Assembly: GCA_036825615.1 (NCBI GenBank)
Contig: DAISXY010000001.1
Span: 1 to 64,000 of the forward strand
DNA from: JAICXG01 sp036825615
GTDB lineage: Bacteria > Verrucomicrobiota > Verrucomicrobiia > Chthoniobacterales > UBA10450
Direction of reading: 5' to 3'
DNA: 64,000 bases
Numbering within the stretch: position 1 is the stretch's first letter; every line of letters begins with the position of its first letter. The notes under the pieces are model-generated. The model saw only the letters and a list, made by a program, of their open reading frames with translations, was not told where the DNA came from and made no database searches. Both the position numbers and the translations under genes were made by a program. Positions 51,607-60,102 of the stretch are shown piece by piece.

Positions 51607-53244
51607 TCAGGCGGCCGAGACCGGCGGGGCGGAGGCCGGGCGCCGCGTCGTGGCCATGATGTCGGGGCGGGCTCCATCCTCGCGCACGGCCCCGGCTTTC
51701 GGTTCCTTAGGGTAAGCGATCCGGGTGTGCAGCATGTTCATAAGGGTGAAGCGGAAACGTTCGCTGATGATTTTCAATTCGCGCATCGTCAGGTCGCATT
51801 CATCCAGCTGATGATCAGCCAGGCGCTGATCGATCAAGTCAGTCACAAGTTGCTCGATTTTTTGCGGCGTCGGTTTTTCGAGCGAGCGCGAGGCGCTCTC
51901 GACCGTATCAGCCAGACTGATGATGGCGTTCTCGCGAGTCTGCGGCTTAGGTCCGCTGTAGCGGAAGCTTTCCTCGGAGACTTCCGGGATATCTTCCTCG
52001 CGCATTTTCATGATCTTGCCGCCGGCACGCGCATCCTCGAGCTGCTGGAGGGCGCGCTTGTAGAAGTAAAAGACTAACGACGTGCCGTGATGTTGCTGGA
52101 TGACATCGATGACTTGCTGGTTCAGTCCGTGCTTTAGCGCCAGGTCCACACCTTCCTTGACGTGAGCGATAATGATGAGTGCGCTCATTGTCGGAGTAAG
52201 ATCGTCGTGCGGATTACGCTCGAAGTTCATGTTCTCGGTAAAGTATTCCGGCTTCACCAGCTTGCCGATGTCATGGAAATAGGAACAAACACGGCAAAGG
52301 GTCGCGTTGGCGCCAATTGCTTCCGCAGCCGACTCGGCCAGGTTGGCTACGACGAGGCTGTGATGATAAGTGCCGGGCGCCTCGATCGTCATCCGGCGCA
52401 GGAGCGGATGGTTCAGGTCGGAAGCTTCGAGCCAGGAAATGTCGGTCGTGATCCGGAAGAATTGTTCGAGGATCGGGAGTGCGCCGCCCACAAGCATGGC
52501 GGTGACAAGGCCGTTGCCGATCGCGAAGGCACTTTGCAAGGCAATCATCGGCCAGTCAGTCGCGGCCGGGTTAAACCAGTTAATCGGACCGATAAGTCCA
52601 AAAGTAAGTGAGAGAAGCCAAATCGCGACCCCGACAAAGAACCCGGCGCGAATCAAACGGCTGCGGCGCCGCACCTGTTGGGTGAGATAGACGGCGGTGA
52701 ATCCGGCAATGAGACCGTTAAAGAGCATCGGCGCATCAATCCGGCCGACGAGAATGCTGCTCCAGAGACTAACGAACGCAGCCCCAAAGAGGCCGTGATT
52801 GCGGCCGAGAAGAACACACAAGACGAGCGGCGCGAAAGCATAGGGCGCGATCAGCCATGCCGTCTCCGGTTTTAGCCAGGCAAAGACGCCGCTCTCGCAC
52901 AGGGCAATGAGGAGCTTGGTGAGCGCGAGTTGGAGATAAATGATTCCGAAGACGAGAAAGACGCGGGAATTGCGCAGGAAAGTCTTGGGTTGATTCATCC
53001 AGAGCTGCGCGATCGCGGTCGCGAAAATGAGAAGCGAAAAAACAAAGATGCGGGTCGGTTCCTGCTGCTGACCGCTGAAGATGAGCAGGGCGAGGCCGAT
53101 GACGAAGGCGACGAAGATCGCCAGCTTCATCCAGGTGGCCTGCTCCAGATTGCGCAGCATCTCGTTCGAGGCACGGCGGCGACGGGTCTTGCTCGAAGCG
53201 AGACCGCGTTTCACGAGACGCGTGCGGCGCAGGAAATTAAACAT
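51607..53244 (-). CDS. pgpH: 7TM-HD phosphodiesterase (PgpH-like), without large extracellular domain
   Basis: Members hydrolyse cyclic di-AMP. After a basic start, TM helices run from about residue 38 to 260 (for example LAIFVAFVIGLALLIF, YLQLALTKLLIALC, AGFFVGVAIWLLSLTFG). The cytosolic HD domain (~285-500) has the metal ligands in GTYHHSLVVANL, CSYFHDIGKLVKPEYF, HHGTSLVFYFYKRA and SLADTVESASRS. A typical PgpH is above 700 aa with an extracellular 7TMR-HDED domain after TM1. Here the protein has 545 aa and only ~20 residues there. phoH precedes by 2 bp. c-di-AMP specificity is inferred from the family. Confidence 0.88.
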   Translation of the reverse strand: MFNFLRRTRLVKRGLASSKTRRRRASNEMLRNLEQATWMKLAIFVAFVIGLALLIFSGQQQEPTRIFVFSLLIFATAIAQLWMNQPKTFLRNSRVFLVFGIIYLQLALTKLLIALCESGVFAWLKPETAWLIAPYAFAPLVLCVLLGRNHGLFGAAFVSLWSSILVGRIDAPMLFNGLIAGFTAVYLTQQVRRRSRLIRAGFFVGVAIWLLSLTFGLIGPINWFNPAATDWPMIALQSAFAIGNGLVTAMLVGGALPILEQFFRITTDISWLEASDLNHPLLRRMTIEAPGTYHHSLVVANLAESAAEAIGANATLCRVCSYFHDIGKLVKPEYFTENMNFERNPHDDLTPTMSALIIIAHVKEGVDLALKHGLNQQVIDVIQQHHGTSLVFYFYKRALQQLEDARAGGKIMKMREEDIPEVSEESFRYSGPKPQTRENAIISLADTVESASRSLEKPTPQKIEQLVTDLIDQRLADHQLDECDLTMRELKIISERFRFTLMNMLHTRIAYPKEPKAGAVREDGARPDIMATTRRPASAPPVSAA

Positions 53245-53246
53245 GA

Positions 53247-54230
53247 TTATTTGCGCGGCGCTCCCCCGCTGCTCGCGGGCGAACGGTGTTGCTGATAAGC
53301 GTTAATAATAGCGCGGACAAGTTCGTGCCTAACGACATCTTTGTCATTAAAATAAACGAACCCGATCCCGTTCACATTTTTCAAGGCCTGGAGCGCCTCG
53401 AGCAGGCCGGAACGTTTGTTGGTCGGAAGATCAATCTGGGTGCCGTCGCCGGTCACGACGCATTTCGAGCGCGGGCCGATCCGGGTCAGGAGCATGAACA
53501 TTTGTTCGGTCGTCGTGTTTTGCGCTTCATCGAGAATAACGAAGGCGTTGCTCAGGGTGCGCCCGCGCATGTAGGCGAGCGGCGCGATCTCGATCGTCTC
53601 GCGCGCGAGGTAACGCTCCAGTTCTTCGGGTTCGAGCATGTCGTGCAGAGCGTCATAAAGCGGGCGGAGGTAAGGCGTGATCTTTTCCTGCAAATCGCCC
53701 GGCAAAAAACCGAGCGCCTCCCCCGCTTCGACCGCCGGCCGGGTGAGGATGATGCGGTCGACCTGCTCTTTTTTTAACGCTGCCACCGCCATCGCGACGG
53801 CGAGATAAGTCTTGCCGGTGCCGGCCGGACCAATGCCAAAGACGACATCGTTTTTTTGGATCGCCTCGATGTAATTGCGCTGGTTGCGACTGCGCGCGAC
53901 GATCGGCGGCTTGCGCGCCGAAGTCAGGATTTTGGTCGCGACAAGGTCGCCGAGATTATCCTCGCCTGCGTCGTTTACAGAGTTGAGGGCGTAATTGAAT
54001 TCGTGGCGCTGAATGTCGACGCCGCGCTGCCTGGCCGCGTCGAGCTGCGAAAAAACTTTTTCCGCCTTCGCGACCTGGGCTGGCTCGCCTTCCAGCTTGA
54101 TCCAACCTTCGCGGGTGGTGATTTTCACGCCCAGCGCTTCCTCGAGGTTTTTGATGAGTTTCAAATCGTGGGCGTAAAGCGACTCCACCGCCCGTGCATT
54201 CTCAAATTGCAGGGTGCGGGTTTCAGTCAT
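53247..54230 (-). CDS. phoH: PhoH-family ATPase
   Basis: The 327-aa protein has a short N-terminal KH-like part (ALGVKITTREGWIKLEGEP) and a P-loop ATPase core. Walker A is GIGPAGTGKTYLA (~residues 133-145), then RPAVEAGEALGFLPGDLQEK, Walker B AFVILDEAQNTT and sensor GDGTQIDLP. This is the PhoH/YbeZ signature set. YbeZ partners YbeY in ribosome maturation, and ybeY commonly follows. Here the following gene is pgpH and ybeY is not seen in the window. The stop lies 2 bp before pgpH. Confidence 0.94.
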   Translation of the reverse strand: MTETRTLQFENARAVESLYAHDLKLIKNLEEALGVKITTREGWIKLEGEPAQVAKAEKVFSQLDAARQRGVDIQRHEFNYALNSVNDAGEDNLGDLVATKILTSARKPPIVARSRNQRNYIEAIQKNDVVFGIGPAGTGKTYLAVAMAVAALKKEQVDRIILTRPAVEAGEALGFLPGDLQEKITPYLRPLYDALHDMLEPEELERYLARETIEIAPLAYMRGRTLSNAFVILDEAQNTTTEQMFMLLTRIGPRSKCVVTGDGTQIDLPTNKRSGLLEALQALKNVNGIGFVYFNDKDVVRHELVRAIINAYQQHRSPASSGGAPRK

Positions 54231-54301
54231 CGCGAAGCCGGCCTGTCACAAGCTGGAACTGTACGGTGGCTCGAAGAAGAGTGTCAAACACTGCAATAGC
54301 T

Positions 54302-54426
54302 GTCATCCCGAGCTGGCAGAGCGCAGCGCGGGACCGCTCAGTTGCAGGTCGCGGTTTCAGAGAACTCGAACCTCTGGGCTGGAACTACAAGGTCCCTCGC
54401 CGTCCTTCGGCGGCTCGGGATGACAA
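54302..54426. repeat. REP-like paired repeat
   Basis: The left arm GTCATCCCGAGCTGGCAGAG and right arm CCGTCCTTCGGCGGCTCGGG, closing with ATGACAAC, are inverted with an 85-bp centre. It is in the gap between the phoH start and the 54476 gene. Confidence 0.8.
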
Positions 54427-54475
54427 CTTGGGAGCGGTCGGAATTTCCTCGAAGCGCGCTTGGCTTCGACTGGCC

Positions 54476-54928
54476 CTATCTGAAGCCGTAGACCAACGCC
54501 CAGTGCGTCCGCTCTTCGGGTGAGGCTTCGACTGCGACGATCACGAAGTAACTGCCGGTCCCTTTTGGGATGACATGGGCGGCGGCGAAGTGACCTTTCT
54601 GCCAGCTGTCGGGCTGCTCGATCAGTTTCCCGTCGGCATCGTAGATGTGCACCGAAATTTTCGCGGTCTCGACATCGGTTCCCATCCAAAACCAATAGTC
54701 ATTGCCCTTGAAAAGCTGTTGCCGCACCGCCTTGCGTTCCCCTACCCCGAGATCGCCGCCCCAATAGTCCTCGCGCACCTGGTAGCCCTGTTTCACATAC
54801 GGCTCGGCCGCCTGGAGTGCGAAAGAGTGGGCGTCATCCACCGAAGCGCGAGCAACCGCCAGGTCGAGCAGAAGCATCGCCAGGACGAAGCCAAGGGCGC
54901 GTTGAGTTTTAGAAAAAGGAGCGGGCAT
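54476..54928 (-). CDS. Exported protein of unknown function
   Basis: The signal peptide ALGFVLAMLLLDLAVARAS leaves a mature part of about 120 aa with VKQGYQVREDYWGGDLGVGE, QLFKGNDYWFWMG, ISVHIYDADGKLIEQ and a C-terminal strand THWALVYGFR. It resembles small beta-sandwich proteins of verrucomicrobial genomes, without enzymatic motifs. The gene is 14 bp downstream of the exported protein at 54943, so the pair is probably one operon. Confidence 0.68.
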   Translation of the reverse strand: MPAPFSKTQRALGFVLAMLLLDLAVARASVDDAHSFALQAAEPYVKQGYQVREDYWGGDLGVGERKAVRQQLFKGNDYWFWMGTDVETAKISVHIYDADGKLIEQPDSWQKGHFAAAHVIPKGTGSYFVIVAVEASPEERTHWALVYGFR

Positions 54929-54942
54929 CCGGGGCGCGTCGG

Positions 54943-55737
54943 TTACTGGCTGCGGGTAATAATCGCGGTATCGAGCTTCGCCGTGATATTGTTGATCTTC
55001 TTCACCGAAGCCGGCGGGATTTGCTTCTCGGTTTCGATCAACGGCTTCACTTCCTCGAGGGAATCCTTGATCTGGCCAATGACGGGCAGATCGTACTCCG
55101 GCATGGTGGCAAGCTTGCGTTGGAAATATTCGACCAGGTCGGGCTGATGAAGCAGTTCGGCCCCGTCGCTGGAAAAATGGCGATCAACCACCGCGGTCAG
55201 CACCTGCGTCCCGCGCAGCCAGCCGCCCAGACTAACGAGCTGGGAAAGTTTCTCGTCGTGCACTTCGTTCATCGCCTGCTGCACACTGTTTTGGGTGAGA
55301 TCGAGCTCCCGGCGCACCGCCGGCCAATTGCGTTTGTCGGCCGCTTCCGTGATCGCCTTGGCATGCGGCACGATCGAGTTGCCGACCCCGATCCCCTTGG
55401 CCAGGCTCACGACTCGCTGCCCGATCTCCTTCACACTCGGCGCGTCCTCCGCCTGCACCGCGATAAAGCCATCGGCAATGACTGTCCCGAGCAGGAGCGC
55501 AATCCGCGGTCGCTCGGTGAAGTTCTTGCCTTTGTCGGTCCGGACGTATTCCTTCCAGTTGACGCTATCGAGCTTGTTCAGGGCGCTGAAGATTTCGTTA
55601 GGCAAAGGCACGATGACGTCGTTGATGTTTTTCGAGAGATGCCGCACATCAATCTTGCGCGGCGGCTCCGCCGCCGGGACGGCAAGCGCAAGCGACGCCA
55701 AAAAGCTCAGCAATATCAGGTTAAGGAAAGGTTTCAT
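54943..55737 (-). CDS. Exported helical protein of unknown function
   Basis: The signal peptide FLNLILLSFLASLALAVPAA is followed by a mostly helical 240-aa part: IDVRHLSKNINDVIVPLPNE, RIALLLGTVIADGFIAVQAE, VGNSIVPHAKAITEAAD and SLGGWLRGTQVLTAVV. No cofactor or catalytic motif is seen. It forms an operon with the next gene and is divergent from hldA. Confidence 0.7.
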   Translation of the reverse strand: MKPFLNLILLSFLASLALAVPAAEPPRKIDVRHLSKNINDVIVPLPNEIFSALNKLDSVNWKEYVRTDKGKNFTERPRIALLLGTVIADGFIAVQAEDAPSVKEIGQRVVSLAKGIGVGNSIVPHAKAITEAADKRNWPAVRRELDLTQNSVQQAMNEVHDEKLSQLVSLGGWLRGTQVLTAVVDRHFSSDGAELLHQPDLVEYFQRKLATMPEYDLPVIGQIKDSLEEVKPLIETEKQIPPASVKKINNITAKLDTAIITRSQ

Positions 55738-55886
55738 CCGCAGCTTCGACTGTTGATTTCGAACCGGTATTCAGGATTAGTTGGGCACTTTATGCAGAAC
55801 CGCTCCGGGGCACAAATCGCGATACTTTGCCGTCTTCTGCAATCGGAGCAAGCGCCGGCTCGGGTTGTGTGAATGGGCGCTTCGTG

Positions 55887-56897
55887 ATGAAACTGCAACG
55901 TCTGCGCGAAATCCTCGAGCGCGCCGCCAAAAAAAGAATCGCGGTCGCGGGCGATCTGATGCTGGATGAATTCGTCTGGGGAAAAGTCGGTCGCATTTCA
56001 CCCGAGGCGCCGGTGCCAGTGGTGGAGGTAAGCAGCGAATCGTTTTATCCCGGCGGCGCGGCCAACGTCGCCCGCAACCTGCGCGAGTTTACCGAGAGGG
56101 TCTCGGTCATGGGGACGGTTGGCACCGACAACAGTGGCCAGCACCTGCTCGAACTTCTGCGCGCACAAAAAATCGAGACCGACCTTGTCCTTCAGGATCG
56201 CGATTTCCGCACGATCGTGAAAACGCGGATCATCGCTCGCAACCAGCAGGTGGTCCGGGTCGACCGGGAAGAGCGACGCGCCCCGGGCGAAGAACAGATC
56301 GCGCAGCTCACAGGCCGCTTGCGCGAAATTCTGCCACAGCTCGACGCCTTTATTTTCGAGGACTACGGCAAAGGCTTTCTCGATCCGGGGCTCGTTAGGG
56401 GAATGTCGCGCGACCTCGAGGCGGCGGGGAAAATTGCGACCGCCGATCCCAACCCGCACCACCAGGTCGACTGGGGCAAAATCACCGCCGTAAAACCGAA
56501 CCGGGCCGAGGCGATGGAGGCCGCGGGCATGCCGGCGAGCGACCCAATCGATCCGCCGCTCGAAGACAAGGCGCTGCTCACCGCGGGACTGCGATTACTT
56601 TCCAACTGGCACGCGCAGATGCTGCTCATCACTCTCGGGGAACAGGGCATGCTTTTGCTGGAACGAAACCAGCCGCCGCACCATATCCCGACCAAGGCGC
56701 GCCAGGTCTTCGACGTTTCCGGCGCGGGCGACACCGCGATCGCGCTTTTCACGCTCGCGCTCGCCTGCGACGCGACGCCGCTGGAAGCAGCCGAGATCGC
56801 CAACCACGCGAGCGCGGTCGTGGTCGGCAAACTGGGCACGGCGACGGTGACGCCGGCGGAATTGATCGCGAGCTTTGAAGATGACAACTCGGCCTAA
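55887..56897 (+). CDS. hldA: D-glycero-beta-D-manno-heptose-7-phosphate kinase
   Basis: A PfkB-family kinase that phosphorylates heptose-7-phosphate at C1 for LPS inner-core synthesis. From ATG 55887 it has IAVAGDLMLDEFVWGKVGRI, SPEAPVPVVEV, YPGGAANVARNLRE, DRDFRTIVKTRIIARNQQVV and VDREER as in RfaE domain 1. It also has ADPNPHH, VKPNRAEA and the PfkB ATP-site motif DVSGAGDTAIALFTLALA. It lacks the C-terminal adenylyltransferase half of fused HldE, so a separate HldC is expected elsewhere. gmhB overlaps its 3' end by 17 nt. Confidence 0.94.
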   Translation: MKLQRLREILERAAKKRIAVAGDLMLDEFVWGKVGRISPEAPVPVVEVSSESFYPGGAANVARNLREFTERVSVMGTVGTDNSGQHLLELLRAQKIETDLVLQDRDFRTIVKTRIIARNQQVVRVDREERRAPGEEQIAQLTGRLREILPQLDAFIFEDYGKGFLDPGLVRGMSRDLEAAGKIATADPNPHHQVDWGKITAVKPNRAEAMEAAGMPASDPIDPPLEDKALLTAGLRLLSNWHAQMLLITLGEQGMLLLERNQPPHHIPTKARQVFDVSGAGDTAIALFTLALACDATPLEAAEIANHASAVVVGKLGTATVTPAELIASFEDDNSA

Positions 56898-57423
56898 CGA
56901 ACCCGCGGCGGCTGTTTTTCTTGATCGCGATGGCACTCTCATGCGCGAAGTGAATTACTGTGCCGATCCGAAGCAGGTCGAAATTTTCCCCGGTGTGGCC
57001 GACGCGTTGCAGCGGCTGAAGAAAGCGGGTTACAAGTTGATTGTGATCTCAAACCAGGCCGGCATCGGCCGCGGCTATTTCACGGAAGCGAAATATCGCC
57101 TTGTGGAAGCTGAGGTGGAGCGGGCGATCCGGCCGGCCACCCTCGATGCGGTTTACTTTTGTCCCGATCATCCGGAACGCGCGACCGCTCGCCGCAAACC
57201 TGGCATCGGCATGATCCTGGAGGCGCAACGCGATCATGAGATTGATCTGGCGCGCTCGTTTTTTGTCGGTGACAAGGCGATCGATATCGACTGCGGACGT
57301 AACGCCGGGATGCGCACGATCCTGGTCAAAACCGGTTACGGCGCGAATGAATCGCATGCGAACCCGGATTGGACCGCGGAAGATTTGGGCGAAGCGGCGG
57401 AGATCATTCTGAGGGAAACATGA
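56881..57423 (+). CDS. gmhB: D-glycero-D-manno-heptose-1,7-bisphosphate phosphatase
   Basis: An HAD phosphatase that removes the C7 phosphate in ADP-heptose synthesis. It has AVFLDRDGTLMREVNYCADP (DxDGT motif I), VISNQAGIGRGY (motif II), the zinc-loop-like YFCPDHPE with R and K around RKPGIGMIL, and FVGDKAIDIDCGRNAG (motif IV). The zinc loop retains only one of the four usual cysteines (CPDHP...ARRKPG), so it may be a zinc-free variant. It starts at ATG 56881 inside the end of hldA. A glycosyltransferase follows 4 bp after the stop. Confidence 0.92.
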   Translation: MTTRPNEPAAAVFLDRDGTLMREVNYCADPKQVEIFPGVADALQRLKKAGYKLIVISNQAGIGRGYFTEAKYRLVEAEVERAIRPATLDAVYFCPDHPERATARRKPGIGMILEAQRDHEIDLARSFFVGDKAIDIDCGRNAGMRTILVKTGYGANESHANPDWTAEDLGEAAEIILRET

Positions 57424-57427
57424 ACCG

Positions 57428-58162
57428 ATGAACCTGCCTAACGAACTCCCGAGGTTGTCGTTCGTCGTGCCCGCGTATAACGAGGAACACGAGTTGTCTG
57501 CAACCTTGCGGGCGATTGCTGCCGCCGCGGAAACGAACCGGGCAACTTACGAAATCATCGTCGTGAATGACGCTTCAACCGACGCGACGGCGGAGATTGC
57601 GCGCGCCGAGGGCGCGAGGGTAATTTCAATCGCTCGTCGTCAAATCGCCGCGGCGCGCAATGCCGGCGGCCGCGCGGCTCGTGGCGAGCTGCTCTTTTTT
57701 GTCGACGCCGACACGCGCATCTCACCGCGACTGCTCGCCGACGCGATGGAAGCGCTCGCCAGCGGCTGCACCGGCGGGAGCGCGCGCGTCGTGGCCGATC
57801 GCAAGATGTCGCTCTGGGGCGCAATTTTTCTGCGGGTATTTGCAACAATCTATTTCTCCACCGGGCTCGGGGCGGGCGCGTTTCTTTTTACCCGGCGCGA
57901 ATTGTTCGAGGAGGTCGGCGGATTTGATGAACAATATTTCGCCGGGGAAGAGGTTTTCTTTAGTCTTGCGCTCAAGAAGCGCGGCCGGTTTGTCATCCTG
58001 CGCGAACCCTTCGTCACCTCGGCGCGCAAGCTGCGGATGCATTCGCCGGGCTATGTCTTTGGACAATTGATCGCTCTCTGCATGAGCGGGCGCGACGCGT
58101 TGCGCTCGCGCGAGCGGCTCGCGCTTTGGTACGACGGAAAACGCGAGCGCAGCACGAGCTGA
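57428..58162 (+). CDS. Family 2 glycosyltransferase
   Basis: A 244-aa GT-A fold enzyme. It has LSFVVPAYNEEHELSATLRA, IIVVNDASTDATAEIA, the donor-site region RQIAAARNAGGRAARGELLF, FVDADTRI (DxD-like) and an acceptor segment GGFDEQYFAGEEVFFSLALK. One hydrophobic stretch (WGAIFLRVFATIYFSTG) may touch the membrane. As third gene of the hldA-gmhB operon, it may act in LPS or another surface glycan. The acceptor is not known. Confidence 0.9.
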   Translation: MNLPNELPRLSFVVPAYNEEHELSATLRAIAAAAETNRATYEIIVVNDASTDATAEIARAEGARVISIARRQIAAARNAGGRAARGELLFFVDADTRISPRLLADAMEALASGCTGGSARVVADRKMSLWGAIFLRVFATIYFSTGLGAGAFLFTRRELFEEVGGFDEQYFAGEEVFFSLALKKRGRFVILREPFVTSARKLRMHSPGYVFGQLIALCMSGRDALRSRERLALWYDGKRERSTS

Positions 58163-58192
58163 CTCTGCGTTCTCGCACCGCGCGCGCGCTCT

Positions 58193-58318
58193 GTCATCCA
58201 GAGCTGGCGCAGCGCAGCGAGGGACCTCGCAACCGCAGCCGCTGCTTTCTCATAAGTGGAACGTGTCAATTGCAACTGTGAGGTCCCTCGCCGTCCTCCG
58301 GCGGCTCGGGATGACAAT
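58193..58318. repeat. REP-like paired repeat
   Basis: The left arm GTCATCCAGAGCTGGCGCAG, AGCGAGGGACCT and right arm AGGTCCCTCGCCGTCCTCCG with CTCGGGATGACAA are inverted, the centre being about 70 bp. It is closest to the copy at 54302. A short T-run (TTTTTTT) follows the right arm at 58318-58324, so it could end the glycosyltransferase transcript. Confidence 0.8.
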
Positions 58319-58377
58319 TTTTTTGCGGGTTGAGATGATCGGGCTGGAAGGTTAAGAGAAAATAACGACTGAAGAGT

Positions 58378-58926
58378 ATGCAAAAGACCGTCCAGCCAGC
58401 GCTAAACCTAACGAATTGGATCGAGGAACACCGCGACGGATTCAAGCCGCCGGTGAGCAACCAGTATCTCTACGACGGGCGGGACTTTTTCGTGATGGTG
58501 ATCAAGGGGCCGAACGCGCGGAACGATTTCCACCAGGTTGATTCGGAGGAGTATTTTTACCAGCTCAAGGGCGACATCAAAGTCCGCATCCGCGAAGGCG
58601 ATAAGATCGTCGATTACCCGGTCCGCGAGGGCGAAACGTTCTTCATCCCGCCTAACGTTCCGCACGCGCCGGTGCGCCCGCCCGATACGATCGGCGTCGT
58701 GGTCGAGCGCCGCCGTCCGCCGGGCGAGCGCGAGCATGTGATTTTCTATTGCGAGAACTGCGGCGCGCTCGTGGAAGACATTGATTTTGATTGCGCCGAC
58801 ATCGTGCAGCATTTCAGCCAGGCGATGCTCGACTTCTGGAACGACGACGCCCGGCGCACTTGCAAGCGGTGCGGCCAGAAGGTGCAGAAACCGGAGCCGG
58901 TGAAGCCATTCAAAGAAAGTGACTAA
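58378..58926 (+). CDS. nbaC: 3-Hydroxyanthranilate 3,4-dioxygenase
   Basis: An Fe(II) cupin that opens the ring of 3-hydroxyanthranilate to 2-amino-3-carboxymuconate semialdehyde. The 182 aa show KPPVSNQYLYDGRDFFVMVI, GPNARNDFHQVDSEEYFYQL with the iron His/Glu, FFIPPNVPHAPVRP with the second His, and VVVERRRPPGE. The C-terminal rubredoxin-like site of the bacterial form is also present: CENCGA and CKRCGQ. An ACMSD gene follows, so the two encode consecutive steps of kynurenine or 2-nitrobenzoate breakdown. Confidence 0.95.
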   Translation: MQKTVQPALNLTNWIEEHRDGFKPPVSNQYLYDGRDFFVMVIKGPNARNDFHQVDSEEYFYQLKGDIKVRIREGDKIVDYPVREGETFFIPPNVPHAPVRPPDTIGVVVERRRPPGEREHVIFYCENCGALVEDIDFDCADIVQHFSQAMLDFWNDDARRTCKRCGQKVQKPEPVKPFKESD

Positions 58927-59000
58927 TGCTGAGTGACTAGTGACGAGATGGGCCGACCAGCCGATCTGGTCTAGTCACTACTCACTTATCGCTCATCACT
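58919..59000. repeat. Heptad-built intergenic palindrome (copy 4)
   Basis: The left arm has GTGACTAATGCTGAGTGACT and AGTGACGAG. The right arm has TAGTCACTACTCACTTATCG and CATCACT. The two pair with a centre near 58955. It fills the gap between nbaC and the ACMSD gene and ends 4 bp before the latter's start. Confidence 0.65.
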
Positions 59001-59004
59001 CTGC

Positions 59005-60066
59005 TTGAAAATCGACCTCCATACTCACATCCTGCCGCGCGACTGGCCGGACCTGGATGCGAAATACGGCTATCCTGGCTTTGTCAGGATGGAGCATTAC
59101 CAGCCCTGCTGCGCGCGGATGATGATTGGCGAGCGGGTTTTTCGCGAGGTCACCGATAACAGCTGGGATCCGGAGCGCCGGATTGAAGATTGCGACCGGA
59201 CCGGTGTCACGATGCAGGTGCTCTCGACCGTGCCGGTGATGTTCAGTTACTGGGCAAAACCGAAGGACGCGCTCGATCTTTCCCGCCGCTTGAATGACCA
59301 CATCGCCAAGGTCGTTAGGCAGTATCCCGATCGTTTCGCCGGTCTGGGAACAATCCCGATGCAGGACCCCGATCTCGCCGCGCTCGAGCTGGAACGCTGC
59401 GTCCGCGAGCTCGGGCTGAGCGGGGCGGAAATCGGGACGCACGTTGATGCGAATCCGCATTTCGGCCGGCTCGATCCGCTAAATCTCGACAATGCTTCGC
59501 TTCAGCCGGTTTGGGCGGCGGCGGATCAACTCGAGGCGGCGCTCTTCGTCCACCCCTGGGACATGGTCGGGAAAGAGCGCATGCCTAAGTATTGGCTCCC
59601 GTGGCTCGTCGGTATGCCGGCTGAAACCGCGCTCGCGATTTGCTCGATGATTTTCGGCGGCGTCTTCGCGCGTTTTCCAAGAATGCGGGTCGCCTTTGCC
59701 CACGGCGGCGGCGCTTTTCCCTTTACGATTGGACGGATCGAACACGGGTTCCAAGTCCGGCCTGACCTGTGTGCAGTTGATAGCGATGTGAATCCGCGCA
59801 CCTATCTCGCGGGAGGGGACGAAGATGGAGCACATCGCCCGGCCCATTTCTATGTCGATTCGGTCGTGCACGATGCCGATGCGCTCCGGTTCCTCGTGAA
59901 GTTGTTCGGAGTCGAGCGGGTGGCGCTCGGGTCGGATTATCCCTATCCGCTCGGGGAAGACAATCCCGGCGCACTAATCGAGTCGATAAATGATTTTTCT
60001 AAAGCGGAAAAGAAGCGCCTGCTCGCCGGCACGGCGCGCGAATTTCTCCGGCTCGATCACAATTGA
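59005..60066 (+). CDS. nbaD: 2-Amino-3-carboxymuconate-6-semialdehyde decarboxylase (ACMSD)
   Basis: A metal-dependent amidohydrolase-fold decarboxylase acting on the product of the preceding dioxygenase. It starts at TTG 59005 so that the protein opens with MKIDLHTHILPRDWPDL, whose HTH is the metal motif of the family. It also shows DRTGVTMQVLSTVPVMFSYW, IGTHVDANPHF, ALFVHPWDMVG (third metal His), VAFAHGGGAFPFTIGRIEHG and LGSDYPYPLGE (fourth ligand Asp). The length of 353 aa is typical. No ATG lies nearby. Heptad palindrome copy 4 occupies the upstream region. Confidence 0.93.
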   Translation: MKIDLHTHILPRDWPDLDAKYGYPGFVRMEHYQPCCARMMIGERVFREVTDNSWDPERRIEDCDRTGVTMQVLSTVPVMFSYWAKPKDALDLSRRLNDHIAKVVRQYPDRFAGLGTIPMQDPDLAALELERCVRELGLSGAEIGTHVDANPHFGRLDPLNLDNASLQPVWAAADQLEAALFVHPWDMVGKERMPKYWLPWLVGMPAETALAICSMIFGGVFARFPRMRVAFAHGGGAFPFTIGRIEHGFQVRPDLCAVDSDVNPRTYLAGGDEDGAHRPAHFYVDSVVHDADALRFLVKLFGVERVALGSDYPYPLGEDNPGALIESINDFSKAEKKRLLAGTAREFLRLDHN

Positions 60067-60102
60067 TTTGATCAGTTAACCGGCCCTGCGTAGGAAACGC
60101 GC

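Noticed and set aside
55021..55872. Plus-strand open frame of 283 codons opposite the exported protein gene
   Set aside because: No motifs, antisense to a gene with signal peptide and operon partner; typical shadow in GC-rich sequence.
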